This document shows positions 17,117 to 26,136 of a stretch of DNA of 64,000 nt, piece after piece (within the stretch, counting starts at the first letter, position 1; each line of letters starts with the position of its first letter). Made by a program: the position numbers and the translations under genes. The DNA is from JAICWP01 sp035252015. GTDB lineage: Bacteria > Acidobacteriota > Terriglobia > Terriglobales > Acidobacteriaceae. Where the stretch lies: assembly GCA_035252015.1 (NCBI GenBank), contig DATFDP010000223.1, positions 1-64,000 of the forward strand. The letters are read 5' to 3'. The notes under the pieces are model-generated. The model ran no database searches, was not told the DNA's origin, and was given only the letters and a program-made list of their open reading frames with translations.

Positions 17117-17253
17117 ACATCACCTGCTTTAAGAGTAGCGCGCATGGGATCGCTGCTACATGGATGCCAGATCAAGAAAGACGCCTGGCGGCATTGGATG
17201 CGAGATGGCCAGATGGTACAGGAAACAGACCTGCTTACCGGGAGCAGATGAGC

Positions 17254-18870
17254 ATGGTGCGCAAACTGGATTGGCAGTGGATGGCGGGGCTGGTCATAGT
17301 GACAGCCTTGAGCAGCGGAGGGTGGGGACAGGATTCCCCGCCTGCCGAGCATCCTGACACCGCGGCGCTAACCGAGGCAGTCAAGCAGCTACAACTGCAG
17401 GTAGTTGAGCTGCGCGCTGCGGTAGCAGAGGTGCACAAAGAGGCGGAGCAGTACCGGGAAGAGACACAGGCGCTGCGGCGCGAGTTGAAGGAAGAGAGCG
17501 CCCAGCATACAGAAGCTGGAGCCGCGCCCGCCGGGGTTGGAGCCTACGGCGCCAACGTGGCTTCCGCTGGCCAGACGAATGCGGCGGCCGCGCCAGAACA
17601 GCACACTCCGGTACAAAGCACGGACCAGGGGCGGATCAGCAAGCTGGAAGATGAGTATCAGGTGCTCACCGGCGAACTGGGCCAGCAATACCAGACCAAG
17701 GTGGAAAGCGCTTCACGCTACCGCGTGCGACTGTCGGGAATTGCGGTATTCAACTTGTTCAGCAACCTGGGCACAGTCAACAATGTGGATCTTCCCTCGA
17801 TCGCCGAAGAAACTCCCGTTGGTCAGACTCACGGGAGCCTGGGAGCAACTTTCCGCCAGTCGCAATTGGGACTTTCGGTTATGGGGCCGGATTGGGCGGG
17901 GGCGCACACTCGGGGTGACGTGCAGTTCGATTTTGCCGGTGGTTTCCCCGATACGCCCAATGGAGCAACTTTTGGTCTGGCGCGGCTGCGGACAGGAACG
18001 GTGCGCCTGGATTGGAGTAACACCTCGTTGGTTGCCGGGCAGGACGCGCCTTTGTTTTCGCCGCTTTCGCCGACTTCGCTGGCGACGCTGGCTACACCGG
18101 CATTCGCGTACATGGGAAATTTATGGAGTTGGGTGCCACAGCTGCGGGTGGAGCACCGAGTGGCGTTGTCGGACGCCTCTAAGATATCGTTCAGCGCGGG
18201 CTTGTTTGATTCGGTGACGGGGCAACCGCCCAGCAGCACCTTCTATCATGGGCCGCTCGCAGGAGAGTCGTCGCGGCAGCCGGGATACGGAAGCCGTGTG
18301 GCATTTACCCACAACCTGCTGGGCAGGCCCATGACTTTGGGCGCGGGTGGATACTATGGCAGACAAGACTGGAACTTTGGCAGGACGGTAGACAGTTGGG
18401 CGGGAACCGCCGATTGGACGATACCGCTGGGAGCGCTCTTCAGTGTGGAGGGGGAGTTTTATCGCGGGCGCGGAGTTGGGGGTTTCGGAGCCGCCGGCGA
18501 CCGAAGCGTGGTGTTCAGCGGCCCCCCTGTCCTGAGCACGACCGAGGTTCACGGCCTGGACGTGATTGGCGGATGGTCGCAGCTTAAGTTTCAGCCGCGA
18601 GCCAAGCTGGAGTTCAATGCGGGTGTCGGCATGGATAACCCATTTGCGTCTGAACTGCGCGCGTATTCATACGGACAGAATTTACCGTACGGGCAGTTTT
18701 ATCTGGATTCGGCACTGGCTCGAAATGCGGGCTTAATGTTTAACACCATTTATCGTCCGCGGTCCGATTTGTTGTTTTCACTAGAGTACCGGCATATTCG
18801 CACGGTGGAGATATCGGCGGGACCACAACACGCCGGCCAGATCAACCTGGTGATGGGAGTATTGTTCTGA
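17254..18870 (+). CDS. Outer-membrane porin with N-terminal coiled coil
   Basis: The protein has about 538 residues. GGAG at 17241-17244 lies 9 bases before the ATG at 17254, which decides the start although the frame opens at 17107. A Sec signal (WMAGLVIVTALSSGGWGQDS) precedes a coiled coil (LTEAVKQLQLQVVELRAAVA onward, residues 45-95). An Ala/Gly-rich linker leads to a beta-barrel of about 380 residues that ends GQINLVMGVLF with terminal Phe. The layout resembles DcaP-like or OprP-like porins, which form trimers held by a periplasmic coiled coil. The substrate is unknown. The next gene begins on the base after its stop codon, so the two are cotranscribed. Confidence 0.83.
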   Translation: MVRKLDWQWMAGLVIVTALSSGGWGQDSPPAEHPDTAALTEAVKQLQLQVVELRAAVAEVHKEAEQYREETQALRRELKEESAQHTEAGAAPAGVGAYGANVASAGQTNAAAAPEQHTPVQSTDQGRISKLEDEYQVLTGELGQQYQTKVESASRYRVRLSGIAVFNLFSNLGTVNNVDLPSIAEETPVGQTHGSLGATFRQSQLGLSVMGPDWAGAHTRGDVQFDFAGGFPDTPNGATFGLARLRTGTVRLDWSNTSLVAGQDAPLFSPLSPTSLATLATPAFAYMGNLWSWVPQLRVEHRVALSDASKISFSAGLFDSVTGQPPSSTFYHGPLAGESSRQPGYGSRVAFTHNLLGRPMTLGAGGYYGRQDWNFGRTVDSWAGTADWTIPLGALFSVEGEFYRGRGVGGFGAAGDRSVVFSGPPVLSTTEVHGLDVIGGWSQLKFQPRAKLEFNAGVGMDNPFASELRAYSYGQNLPYGQFYLDSALARNAGLMFNTIYRPRSDLLFSLEYRHIRTVEISAGPQHAGQINLVMGVLF

Positions 18871-19623
18871 ATGAATACACGTCTGCTTACGACGACTTGC
18901 TTGGCGCTGGCCGGACTGTTGTTGGCTGCGCCCGCGATGGTCCTGGGACAGGCGACGGTTCGAGGACAGGCGCAATTAGTCAGCCGCACCAAAGGGCGCA
19001 AGACACGCGACGACAACTCGAACGTTGTGGTGTGGCTGGTCCCAGAGTCGAGGCCGGTCTCGCGGGCGGAACTGATGCGAGAGTTTAAGCCCACGCAGCC
19101 GCTCCGGCTGGTACAGAAGGACAAAGGTTTTCGCCCGCACATCCTGATTGTTCCCGCGGGCGCGGTGGTGGAGTTTCCCAACCGTGATCCGTTTTTTCAC
19201 AACGTGTTTTCATTGTTCGACGGAAAAAGATTCGATCTTGGCCTGTATGAGGCGGGAAGCACGCGCCGGGTGCACTTCGACCGCCCCGGGATCAGCTACA
19301 TTTTCTGCAATATTCATGCTCAGATGAGTGGGGTCGTGATCGCACTCGGTACGCCCTACTACGCCATCTCGGAACGCTCAGGCACGTTTACCATTCCCGC
19401 CGTTCCGCCCGGCAATTATGAAATGCAGGTGTGGTACGAAGGCTCAACGCCGGATGTGCTAAAGGCACTAACGCGCAAGATCAACATACCGGAAAGCGGT
19501 GTATCGCTGGCCGCGATTCACGTGCTGGAAAACACCTCGCTTTTGCCCCATAAGAACAAGTATGGGCAGGATTACGATCCTTCCACGTACGACCCGCTCT
19601 ATCAGCAGCAGCAAAACGAATAG
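18871..19623 (+). CDS. Periplasmic cupredoxin-like protein with C-terminal beta domain
   Basis: The 250-residue exported protein (signal MNTRLLTTTCLALAGLLLAA) has a blue-copper-type site: His in DPFFHNVF, Cys and His in YIFCNIHAQM, and Met in the same loop, giving the His/Cys/His/Met set. This family is often labelled methylamine-utilisation-like. Residues 155-215 form a second carboxypeptidase-regulatory-like beta module (ERSGTFTIPAVPPGNYEMQV). The start directly follows the porin stop codon (TGA then ATG). Electron transfer or copper binding in the periplasm is likely, under control of the two-component system at the head of the operon. Confidence 0.85.
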   Translation: MNTRLLTTTCLALAGLLLAAPAMVLGQATVRGQAQLVSRTKGRKTRDDNSNVVVWLVPESRPVSRAELMREFKPTQPLRLVQKDKGFRPHILIVPAGAVVEFPNRDPFFHNVFSLFDGKRFDLGLYEAGSTRRVHFDRPGISYIFCNIHAQMSGVVIALGTPYYAISERSGTFTIPAVPPGNYEMQVWYEGSTPDVLKALTRKINIPESGVSLAAIHVLENTSLLPHKNKYGQDYDPSTYDPLYQQQQNE

Positions 19624-19675
19624 TTAGCTTCCACACTGAAACAGGGACTCCGTCCGTCATCAGCGCGGTGGACGA

Positions 19676-21447
19676 TCAATCTGTGCAACTTACAGCGGGC
19701 AGGGCATCAAGGGGGTCAAGCCGAGCCGCCCGCATAATGTCGTAGTAGCGTCCTTTCCTGGCCCACAGCGACTCATGCCGGCCCTGCTCGACCACCCGCT
19801 TAGCATCTATCACCAGGATCTGGTCGGCATGTTGGATGGTGGAGAGCCGGTGGGCAGCTATGAAAGTAGTGCGGCCAGCCATCAGGCGGCGCAAGGCGCG
19901 CTGCACCAGAGATTCAGACTCGAAGTCGAGGTTGGAGGTGGCTTCATCGAGTATGAGGATGCGCGGATTGGCAACGATGGCACGGGCGATGGCGATGCGC
20001 TGCCTTTCGACCGGCGGAAAGCCTCACGCCATTTTCTCCGATCCGGGTCTGGTAACCCCGCGGCAGGCGTCTGGCAAAAGTGTCTACATAAGCGGAGAGG
20101 CACGCGGAGTGCACTTCTTCCCGGGAAGCGGTTGGGCAACCAAAGAGCACATTGTCGTAAATGGTGCCGTCGAAGATTGTTCCGTCCTGGAGAACAATTC
20201 CTAGCTGACGTCGATACGAGTCGAGGGTGATGAAGTTGAGATCAAAACCCATCTACGGTGATGCGGCCAGAACTTGGAACGTAGAAGCCGGCGATAAGGT
20301 TGATGATTGTGGATTTGCCGGCTCCAGAGGAGCCCACTAAAGCGGTCACCGTGCCCGAAGGAGCAGTGAAGGACACATTCAGCAGCGCCGGCTACCCACC
20401 ATTGTAAGAGAACGATACATGGTCGAAGGCAATTTCGCCTTGGCAGCGGCTCATGACAACAAAGCGGGAGTCCGGGCGCGCTTCCAGCGGCTGTCGCAGC
20501 ACTTCGCTGGCGCGCTCCAGGGCGGCGAATGCATCTGTGAATTGCGCTCCGGCACGAGCCAGTTGAATCAGCGGAGGTACCAGGAATCCGACGAAGACGA
20601 AATAGGCCACCAAGGTTCCCACCGTCATTCGGGAGGAGAGGACAAACGTGCTTCCCAGGTAAATAAGGAGCGCGATCACGCCCCCGGAGAGCAGGGTGGT
20701 GAGGAGGGTGACGGTAGCATGAAGGTCGGCGGAACGCAGTAAATTGGCGGCCAGGCGGCGCACATGTCGGGCAAATGCCGCCTGCATGCGTGACTCAGCG
20801 TTGTAGGCTTTCATCACGCGCACGCCGCGCAGGGATTCCGACAGGAAGCTTGCGATTTTACCCTGGATCTGCATGCGCTCTTTAAGGATAGGGCGCATGA
20901 TTCCCGCCAGGCGTAGAACCGCAAAGCCAAATACGGCAGCGCACGCGAGCACCACAAAGGTAAGGCGGGGGCTGATGTAGGCGAGAATGCCGAGCGTGAC
21001 CAGCACAGTCAGAATGCTGCGGGCTGATTCCACCACCGCCGGGCCGAGCAGGTTCCGCATGCCCTCCAGGTCGTTCATGATGCGGGAGTGCCAGAGGCCG
21101 CTGGCACTTTCCTCGTAATCGCGCAGGGAGAGTTGGGTGATGTGGCGATGAAGCTGGAGGCGCAATTCCGTCAGCAGGTTTTCGTTGGCGCGGGCGCTGA
21201 ACCTGGTGCGAAAGTACTCGGCGACGGCCTGCACGAGAGTGGCGGCAAGGATCGCGCCGACCAATGGGAGCAATGCCCAGCGCTGCCCGCCGCGCAGCAC
21301 ATTATCTACGAGGAAGCGTGAAGAAGCAGGCAGAACCAAGCTGGCAAGCCGGGCCACAAACATGAGAAGCAGACACAGGATCAGCAGCCGGCGCTGCGGT
21401 GCCGTGAGAGCGGCAAGAGTTCGCAGCCACGCCCAGCCGCGCTTCAT
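19676..21447 (-). pseudogene. ABC exporter (fused TM and ATPase), broken by three lesions
   Basis: The intact part (21447-20395, 351 codons) is a six-TM exporter domain of the MsbA/HlyB type ending FDHVSFSYNGG. A TAG stop at 20392-20394 then interrupts a frame that continues in register as PALLNVSFTAPSGTVTALVG with Walker A GSSGAGKST. A one-base insertion in a G-run near 20248 shifts the frame to LNFITLDSYRRQLGIVLQDG (Q-loop). A second extra base at about 20009, after the signature LSAG, shifts it again to ERQRIAIARAIV with Walker B ILILDEATS and H-loop AAHRLST. Every ATPase motif is present across the lesions, so this is either very recent decay or sequencing error. The ATG overlaps the stop of the nucleotidyltransferase gene (ATGA). 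Confidence 0.85.
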
Positions 21448-22718
21448 CGCAGCACCGCTTGCGACTGATTACACGCCGAGTTTTGCCGCAGGAACTCCAG
21501 CCGCAGTTGCCAGCGCGGTTTTTCCCGAAAATAGAACGCAGCTTCTCGCACGTGGAATTTCAGGCGCTGCGAGGCATAGAAGTATTCGGCCACCTGTGCG
21601 CGAATGCTTCGCCGCGGTTCAGCGGCGTCCAGTTGCGTGGCGGCATGCGGTCGGTGGACTGGAAACAACCGCTGACGTTCCAGCCTCCGCCACTTTGCTT
21701 GGTTCATGAACTCGGGGAAAAGGAAGAGGCTGAGCTTGCTGCCGGGAAGATCGTGCGGCGCCCACCGGCTGCCGTACTCGTTGATCCACAGTTCGAGGAA
21801 AGGATAATCGCCGGCCCGCGGTACTGGGGTATCGATGCTAAAAATTCGCGCAGCAAGCAAGGTAACCAGATGAACTGCCTTGGCGATGTATTCCCGGTTC
21901 CCGATTCGTTTTTCTACAAGCCGCCAGAAAGCGGCATCAGTTGACGGTCTTCCTAGAAAGTTGGCGATCTCATAAAGCCATGCCAGCCGGATCCAGAATT
22001 GCAATGTGTGGGAAAGCACGTGCATGCACTGGTGAATGAAGCGGTCTTCGGGGGCGAGCACCGGAAAGACCAGGCCTGAAGCCTGGTGGAACTGACGCCG
22101 CTTCAGTACCTGCGGCAGGGCCTCCAACACTGCCACATCGTCGTTGTCCCAAAGCGAGGTGTGGAGTTCGACCGAGTAGTTCAGGGCGGGCTGGTAGATT
22201 GCATCTCTCGAGGGCAGTTCACCCGTGCTGCGGGAATAGGTGAACGTTCGCGGAGAGCGGCGTACTCGCGAGTAGCCCATGCTGTGCAGGATGTGGCCGG
22301 CGCGGTCCAGATGATCGCAGGCAACCAGGTAGTCAAGATCGCATTGATGGCGCAGCGCGGCTGCCGGGCAATATTCTGGCACCAGGGAATAGCCCTTCAG
22401 CACGGCGAACTCTACCCCGCGGGCGAAGAATCGCTCCTGGATCACTCGCATTTCATCCAACAGGGCTAGAGTCCGGTCGCGGTTATCTCCCTGATTCTGC
22501 CGCAGGCGCGCCAATACCGAATTAGGGATCAATTCGCCGGCATTCAAGTCGTCAATGCGATTGAGGAGATAGAGCGCCAGACCGCTGGAATCCAGCCAGG
22601 GCAAGGCGCGCTTCCACCGGCGGGCGCTGAACCCGGCGAGTGTCGAGACAATACCGCCACCCTTTCCATGTCCTAAAAATGAAACTATATTCTCCGCCAG
22701 GCGAGAAGGCATGTGCAT
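21444..22718 (-). CDS. Nucleotidyltransferase-fold protein (NTP_transf_5 type)
   Basis: The 424-residue protein fits the uncharacterised nucleotidyltransferase family often encoded beside HprK-like kinases. Around residues 100-150 it has GVEFAVLKGYSLVPEYCPAA and RHQCDLDYLVACDHLDRAGHIL, where DLDYLV supplies the paired acidic residues of the nucleotidyltransferase fold. The helical C-terminal half has EDRFIHQCMHVLSHTLQFWI. It starts 2 bp after the HprK-like gene and overlaps the ABC exporter gene. Related pairs act in kinase-type lasso peptide clusters, where they extend a phosphate placed by the kinase. Whether this protein acts on a peptide is not known, and no precursor is visible. Confidence 0.8.
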   Translation of the reverse strand: MHMPSRLAENIVSFLGHGKGGGIVSTLAGFSARRWKRALPWLDSSGLALYLLNRIDDLNAGELIPNSVLARLRQNQGDNRDRTLALLDEMRVIQERFFARGVEFAVLKGYSLVPEYCPAAALRHQCDLDYLVACDHLDRAGHILHSMGYSRVRRSPRTFTYSRSTGELPSRDAIYQPALNYSVELHTSLWDNDDVAVLEALPQVLKRRQFHQASGLVFPVLAPEDRFIHQCMHVLSHTLQFWIRLAWLYEIANFLGRPSTDAAFWRLVEKRIGNREYIAKAVHLVTLLAARIFSIDTPVPRAGDYPFLELWINEYGSRWAPHDLPGSKLSLFLFPEFMNQAKWRRLERQRLFPVHRPHAATQLDAAEPRRSIRAQVAEYFYASQRLKFHVREAAFYFREKPRWQLRLEFLRQNSACNQSQAVLR

Positions 22719-22720
22719 CC

Positions 22721-24166
22721 TTAAGACGTGGTTGCGTCAGGTTCAGCAGCAAGAGCGAACCCGGGCGGCATCCCCAGTGATGAAGCCGCACCTTCGCGCG
22801 CCAAATGCAGGAGCATAGTCTCCAGCGTGCTTTCCAGTTCGTGGTCGGCGGTGGCGGCGGCAAGAAAGGCGATCGCGCGCCGAGTATGGCGATCGCAGGC
22901 CAGGAACGAGTGTCGTCCGAAGCTGAGGAATGACAAACCGCCGCAGGACAGTCCAGTTGGTGGTAGGAGGCAGCGCGGCCAGTCGGGCTCTTCCTGAATA
23001 GCCCAGGAGAGGAAGGGTGCGGTTAAAACTGCGGCCCGCTCGGCAATACGCGACAAGGCCCGCAGGATACGTCCTGAGTCCGAAGCCAGCTGAAACTGAA
23101 AGTCGTCGAAGATGAACGGTTGGACATAAGGCAAAGCAACAAACCGCCGCAACATATCAGGCCACTCCCGCCGTATAAGCTGCAATGGCGAAGAAACCGC
23201 GGTGCGGCGGGGGGAGATCCCGTCACAGAACTGGAGGACTTGGGTGGCAATTTCCTGTGGACCACCTCCGCAGCGCAAGTGCCAGGTTTCCGCTTGGGCA
23301 AGAGCGCGAATTGTTTCGAGTTGTGCTTCACGGCTCTTCGCCAGACAGGCGGGCAGCCTCTCCAGGCTCTGCTGGAAATAGGCTGCGATTTCATTTGGCG
23401 CCAAGCGCGCCGCCTCGAAGCCAGAACCAGACTGCCGTTCCAGAACGAATATCCTGCCTGGCCGCGAACAAATGGGGCGTTTAGCGCCCGCCTCCTCAGG
23501 GATCACTTCCAGCGCCAGTTCGCCATTCAGATGAGTTCGCGGAATCTGATTCTGCAATTCCGGGAAATGGACAATGGAATCCGGCAGCAATTTGATGTTG
23601 GTAGGAAGGCCCCAAGCCAGAACTTCGGTGTCCGCGCGCGAAAAATAGGTCCAATCATCCGAGACAAAGTCCAGGCCCCGCCGCGCCAACTCGAAAGAAA
23701 GCGTGGATTTGCCGGCGCCTGACTCTCCCGTGATCAGCAGGCCTTCGCCCTTGTACTGCAGGCAAGCGCAGTGTAACGCTGTGACACCGACAACGGGAGC
23801 TGTAACCCCCAGGAGGATGGGAAGTACGATCCGCTTCCAGTAACTTATGTCATGAGCTGTGGCCGGAGCAAAGCGGCCGATCACATGGCGTCCCTGCAGG
23901 TCAGCCAGCATGCAGGCGTCAGGTCCATAATCGGCAAAGACAAGGTGATCACGGCCGCGAAACTGGGGCACGCTCCACAAGGGTTGCGTGCCGGCCTTCT
24001 GGTCCACGTAAATATCTACGGTCAGAGCTACACGCCCACGATGGTTGAGGCGAGGGAAGGTTTCGGTCACTGCTTGTAACAACGCAAGGCTGTTGGAGCG
24101 GACACTCCACCTTGAACCAGCGGCGCTGAAATGACCATGTATAGGCAAATCGGGATTGCGAATCAT
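22721..24166 (-). CDS. HPr kinase-like (HprK-related) P-loop protein
   Basis: The 481-residue protein carries the HprK-type kinase core at about residues 130-300. The Walker A is GEGLLITGESGAGKSTLSFE, followed by RRGLDFVSDDWTYF with the acidic pair of the HprK catalytic site. Classic HprK also has a C-terminal HPr-binding signature that I cannot find here, and no HPr gene lies nearby. HprK-related kinases occur in peptide- or polymer-modifying clusters with a nucleotidyltransferase and an ABC exporter, exactly as here. The C-terminal 180 residues (LQLIRREWPDMLRRFVALPY onward) form a second domain I do not recognise. It probably phosphorylates a small-molecule or peptide acceptor. Confidence 0.8.
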   Translation of the reverse strand: MIRNPDLPIHGHFSAAGSRWSVRSNSLALLQAVTETFPRLNHRGRVALTVDIYVDQKAGTQPLWSVPQFRGRDHLVFADYGPDACMLADLQGRHVIGRFAPATAHDISYWKRIVLPILLGVTAPVVGVTALHCACLQYKGEGLLITGESGAGKSTLSFELARRGLDFVSDDWTYFSRADTEVLAWGLPTNIKLLPDSIVHFPELQNQIPRTHLNGELALEVIPEEAGAKRPICSRPGRIFVLERQSGSGFEAARLAPNEIAAYFQQSLERLPACLAKSREAQLETIRALAQAETWHLRCGGGPQEIATQVLQFCDGISPRRTAVSSPLQLIRREWPDMLRRFVALPYVQPFIFDDFQFQLASDSGRILRALSRIAERAAVLTAPFLSWAIQEEPDWPRCLLPPTGLSCGGLSFLSFGRHSFLACDRHTRRAIAFLAAATADHELESTLETMLLHLAREGAASSLGMPPGFALAAEPDATTS

Positions 24167-24217
24167 GCGGCCTGTGCATCCACTCAGACCCTTGCAGGGG
24201 GCAGAGGTTACGCGATT

Positions 24218-24907
24218 TCAAGGATCAGGCTGGGCAGAAATCAACAGCTGATAAGCAAATAGTCCGGGTTGGAGGCGTGCCAGCATGTGCCATGCAGGCC
24301 GCAGGTGTCCGCTCATTCTGCCGCCAATGACAGGATCAAACCGCAAAAGGCGGTATCCGGCGGCCTCAATCATCTGGCGTGCCGACCGGGCAGTGAAGAA
24401 GCGCAGGTGCGTGACGTCGAGCGTGCCAGTGGGCTGGTAATTGAATTGTCCAACCGCGATCTGCAGGCGCGTAAGCCAGTGGGCGATGTTGGGCAGGCAA
24501 ATCACCGCATAACCGCCGCTGCGCAGAAGAGGGCGAACCTGCTGCAGAGTCCTTAAGGGATGCAGCAAGTGTTCCAGCACATCGCCCATGAGCACAACGT
24601 CGAACTCAGGTTTCAGACCTTCGCTCCAAGCTGGGCAATTAAGGTCTCTGGTTAGCACGCAAGTTCCAGTGTTCGCCGCAATGCGCGCCGCTTCCGGATC
24701 GCTCTCAACCGCGGTGACGGTGCAGTTCTGCTGCAGGAGCCGGCCTGTGATGTAGCCGGTGGAGCAACCTAATTCCAGGACATTCTTGCCGGCGCCGACA
24801 TGGCGCAGCACAAGCGTGTTGCGGTGGAAGTGGTCCGCAGGCTCGCGCTTCTCATAGCGGGCGCTGGGGAGTTTGTCCCACCACAAGTTGGAGCGGTACT
24901 CAGACAT
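24218..24907 (-). CDS. Class I SAM-dependent methyltransferase
   Basis: The 229-residue protein has the Rossmann-fold methyltransferase motifs: motif I VLELGCSTGYITGRLLQQ, motif II TAVESDPEAA, motif IV FDVVLMGDVLEHLLHP and motif V LRSGGYAVICLPNIAHW. The combination with DVTHLRFFTARSARQMIEAA is typical of Methyltransf_11/23 enzymes in glycan or natural-product loci. The substrate is unknown. The ATG lies inside the last codons of the membrane-protein remnant upstream (8-bp overlap), and the HprK-like gene follows after 51 bp, so it belongs to the same minus-strand unit. Confidence 0.87.
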   Translation of the reverse strand: MSEYRSNLWWDKLPSARYEKREPADHFHRNTLVLRHVGAGKNVLELGCSTGYITGRLLQQNCTVTAVESDPEAARIAANTGTCVLTRDLNCPAWSEGLKPEFDVVLMGDVLEHLLHPLRTLQQVRPLLRSGGYAVICLPNIAHWLTRLQIAVGQFNYQPTGTLDVTHLRFFTARSARQMIEAAGYRLLRFDPVIGGRMSGHLRPAWHMLARLQPGLFAYQLLISAQPDP

Positions 24908-25141
24908 CCAGCACTCCGCTGGTGCGCCGGTACATCAGCCAAAGCGAGGAAAGAGCGAGCAGGAGATACACAGAGGAGGGCAGCAGCGGGTTAAATCCGG
25001 AAAGCCCGGCAGAGCCCTCGAGCGTGCCGGCAATCAGAAGAATGGCGGCAATAAGAATCCAGGGGGCAGCCACGCCAGCAAGGCTCCTGTACCTCTCCCA
25101 AATGGACCCAGGAATTGCCAGCATGGCCAGCAAATTTGTAA
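24900..25141 (-). pseudogene. 3' remnant of a membrane-protein gene
   Basis: The frame ends in two membrane segments, AAPWILIAAILLIAGTLEGS and VYLLLALSSLWLMYRR, and overlaps the methyltransferase start by 8 bp as operon partners do. Open frame extends to 25223, but upstream of about 25140 the minus-strand translation is antisense to the glycosyltransferase-like remnant and looks non-protein (Ser/Pro/Ala runs). I read this as the last 75-80 codons of a gene that lost its 5' part at a breakpoint near 25140. The original function cannot be told. Confidence 0.45.
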
Positions 25142-25495
25142 CCTGCTGCGCGGCTGTACTGTCCGTACGGCAACCGGCTGGCGGTGATGTGGAAGCATGC
25201 GAACTGGCGCCACTGGCTGACATTCTTGCCCTGTTTTGGCGTGCGCTGCGTGAAGCAAATGGTTTCTGAAGCGATCGTGGGTATTGGCGACGCTGCGTGC
25301 CAGATCCCGCGAGCGTTCATGGATTTTGTCGGCCTGAGGCAGGGCCTGCAGCGATGGCCCAAGGCGGCGCATGCCGTTTACAACGTGCGCGATTCCCGGC
25401 AGCAATGGCGACGCGCCTGGAGGGAGCGCAACCTGCAGCGGGAACTCGAACTATGCGCATCACTCGGTCACCACCACCACTTCAATCATTTTTGA
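25142..25495 (+). pseudogene. 3' remnant resembling a family 2 glycosyltransferase
   Basis: In the plus frame from 25142 the translation runs RLYCPYGNRLAVMWKHANWR, then HWLTFLPCFGVRCVKQMVSE and GLRQGLQRWPKAAHAVYN, then RRAWRERNLQREL. This is the pattern of the C-terminal tail of family 2 glycosyltransferases (YRNR.W.LLKH followed by amphipathic helices and a charged tail). The frame has a stop just before 25142 and no N-terminal GT-A domain lies upstream. The last residues run antisense to the cupredoxin 3' end. The identification rests on pattern only and a search is needed to confirm it. Confidence 0.4.
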
Positions 25496-25899
25496 GCCTT
25501 CGTGGGGAGCGCAGGCATAGCGATAGGTGCCGGCACCTCGAAAATGTGCTGGTAGAACTTGCCCGGCTTTATCACTCCCGAACTGAAAGGCTTGTCGCCG
25601 TCTGGAATCTGGACGTCATCTTCGTTTTGCACCATGGACGGATCAGTAGTGACTGTGTGGCTGGGCCCGGCGTTGTCGTTGACCCAGCGCACAGCCTCTC
25701 CTGTTTTGATGGTCACTTTTTCAGGGTCAAATTTATTGGCAGCATTCATGTGCACAGTCACAGCAGGAGTGCTTTGGTCAGCGGCTTTGTGTTTGCCCAG
25801 CGCGCTGCTTGCCGGCACCGCCAGGAGCAGCAGACACGGCAAGCGACGCCATAACAGAAATTTGACAACGGATATAACTTCGCGGTCCCTGACTTTCAT
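25460..25899 (-). pseudogene. Plastocyanin-like cupredoxin with a one-base frameshift
   Basis: Signal sequence (LLWRRLPCLLLLAVPASSALG) and cupredoxin body are intact: VTIKTGEAVRWVNDNAGPSH supplies the first copper His. The raw frame ends at 25486 as FEVPAPIAMPALPTKAQK. Restoring one base near 25530, in a CCGG context, gives FEVPGTYRYACAPHEGSKMI followed by EVVVVTE and TGA at 25460-25462. That restores the classic Cys, His and Met ligands (YACAPHEGSKM). As drawn the protein cannot hold type 1 copper. Either a recent mutation or a base-calling error is possible. The ECF sigma gene at 26137 is divergent, and both share the direct-repeat element at 26045. Confidence 0.82.
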
Positions 25900-26044
25900 G
25901 CTTGACTCCGTTGTCGATCAGACCGCTCCGTGCCTGCGACGTTACGTTAATCCCATGCTGGGCCTCCGGGAACGCTGCTGGAGCACTGCGTTAATTGTTG
26001 TGGGCGAAGCAGATAGAAGATGTCACGCCCATTTGGCATTCTTT

Positions 26045-26061
26045 TTACAAATCTTTGACAA
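26045..26061 (+). promoter_or_regulatory. Direct-repeat element between cupredoxin and ECF sigma genes
   Basis: TTACAAATCTTTGACAA shows TACAA and GACAA half-sites 11 bp apart and matches the elements at 14533 and 26872. Exactly 18 bp after it lies CTACCCTC (26080-26087), and the 26872 copy has the same word at the same distance. TTGACA plus CTAC could therefore be a promoter for an ECF factor, perhaps the one encoded just downstream. The surrounding stretch 25900-26136 holds no gene. Confidence 0.5.
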
Positions 26062-26136
26062 CTGCGATTTTTCCCTTCACTACCCTCCAACACAGTTACC
26101 CGGCAAGAAATCGAGATTGCGATGGAGGGTACTGTG

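Noticed and set aside
22721..24166. Classic HprK controlling HPr of the phosphotransferase system
   Set aside because: No HPr or EI gene nearby, and the HPr-contact signature is not visible; the context fits HprK-related tailoring kinases.
24991..25405. Two overlapping minus-strand frames of 123 codons
   Set aside because: Composition rich in Pro, His, Arg and Cys, typical of shadow frames opposite the glycosyltransferase-like remnant.
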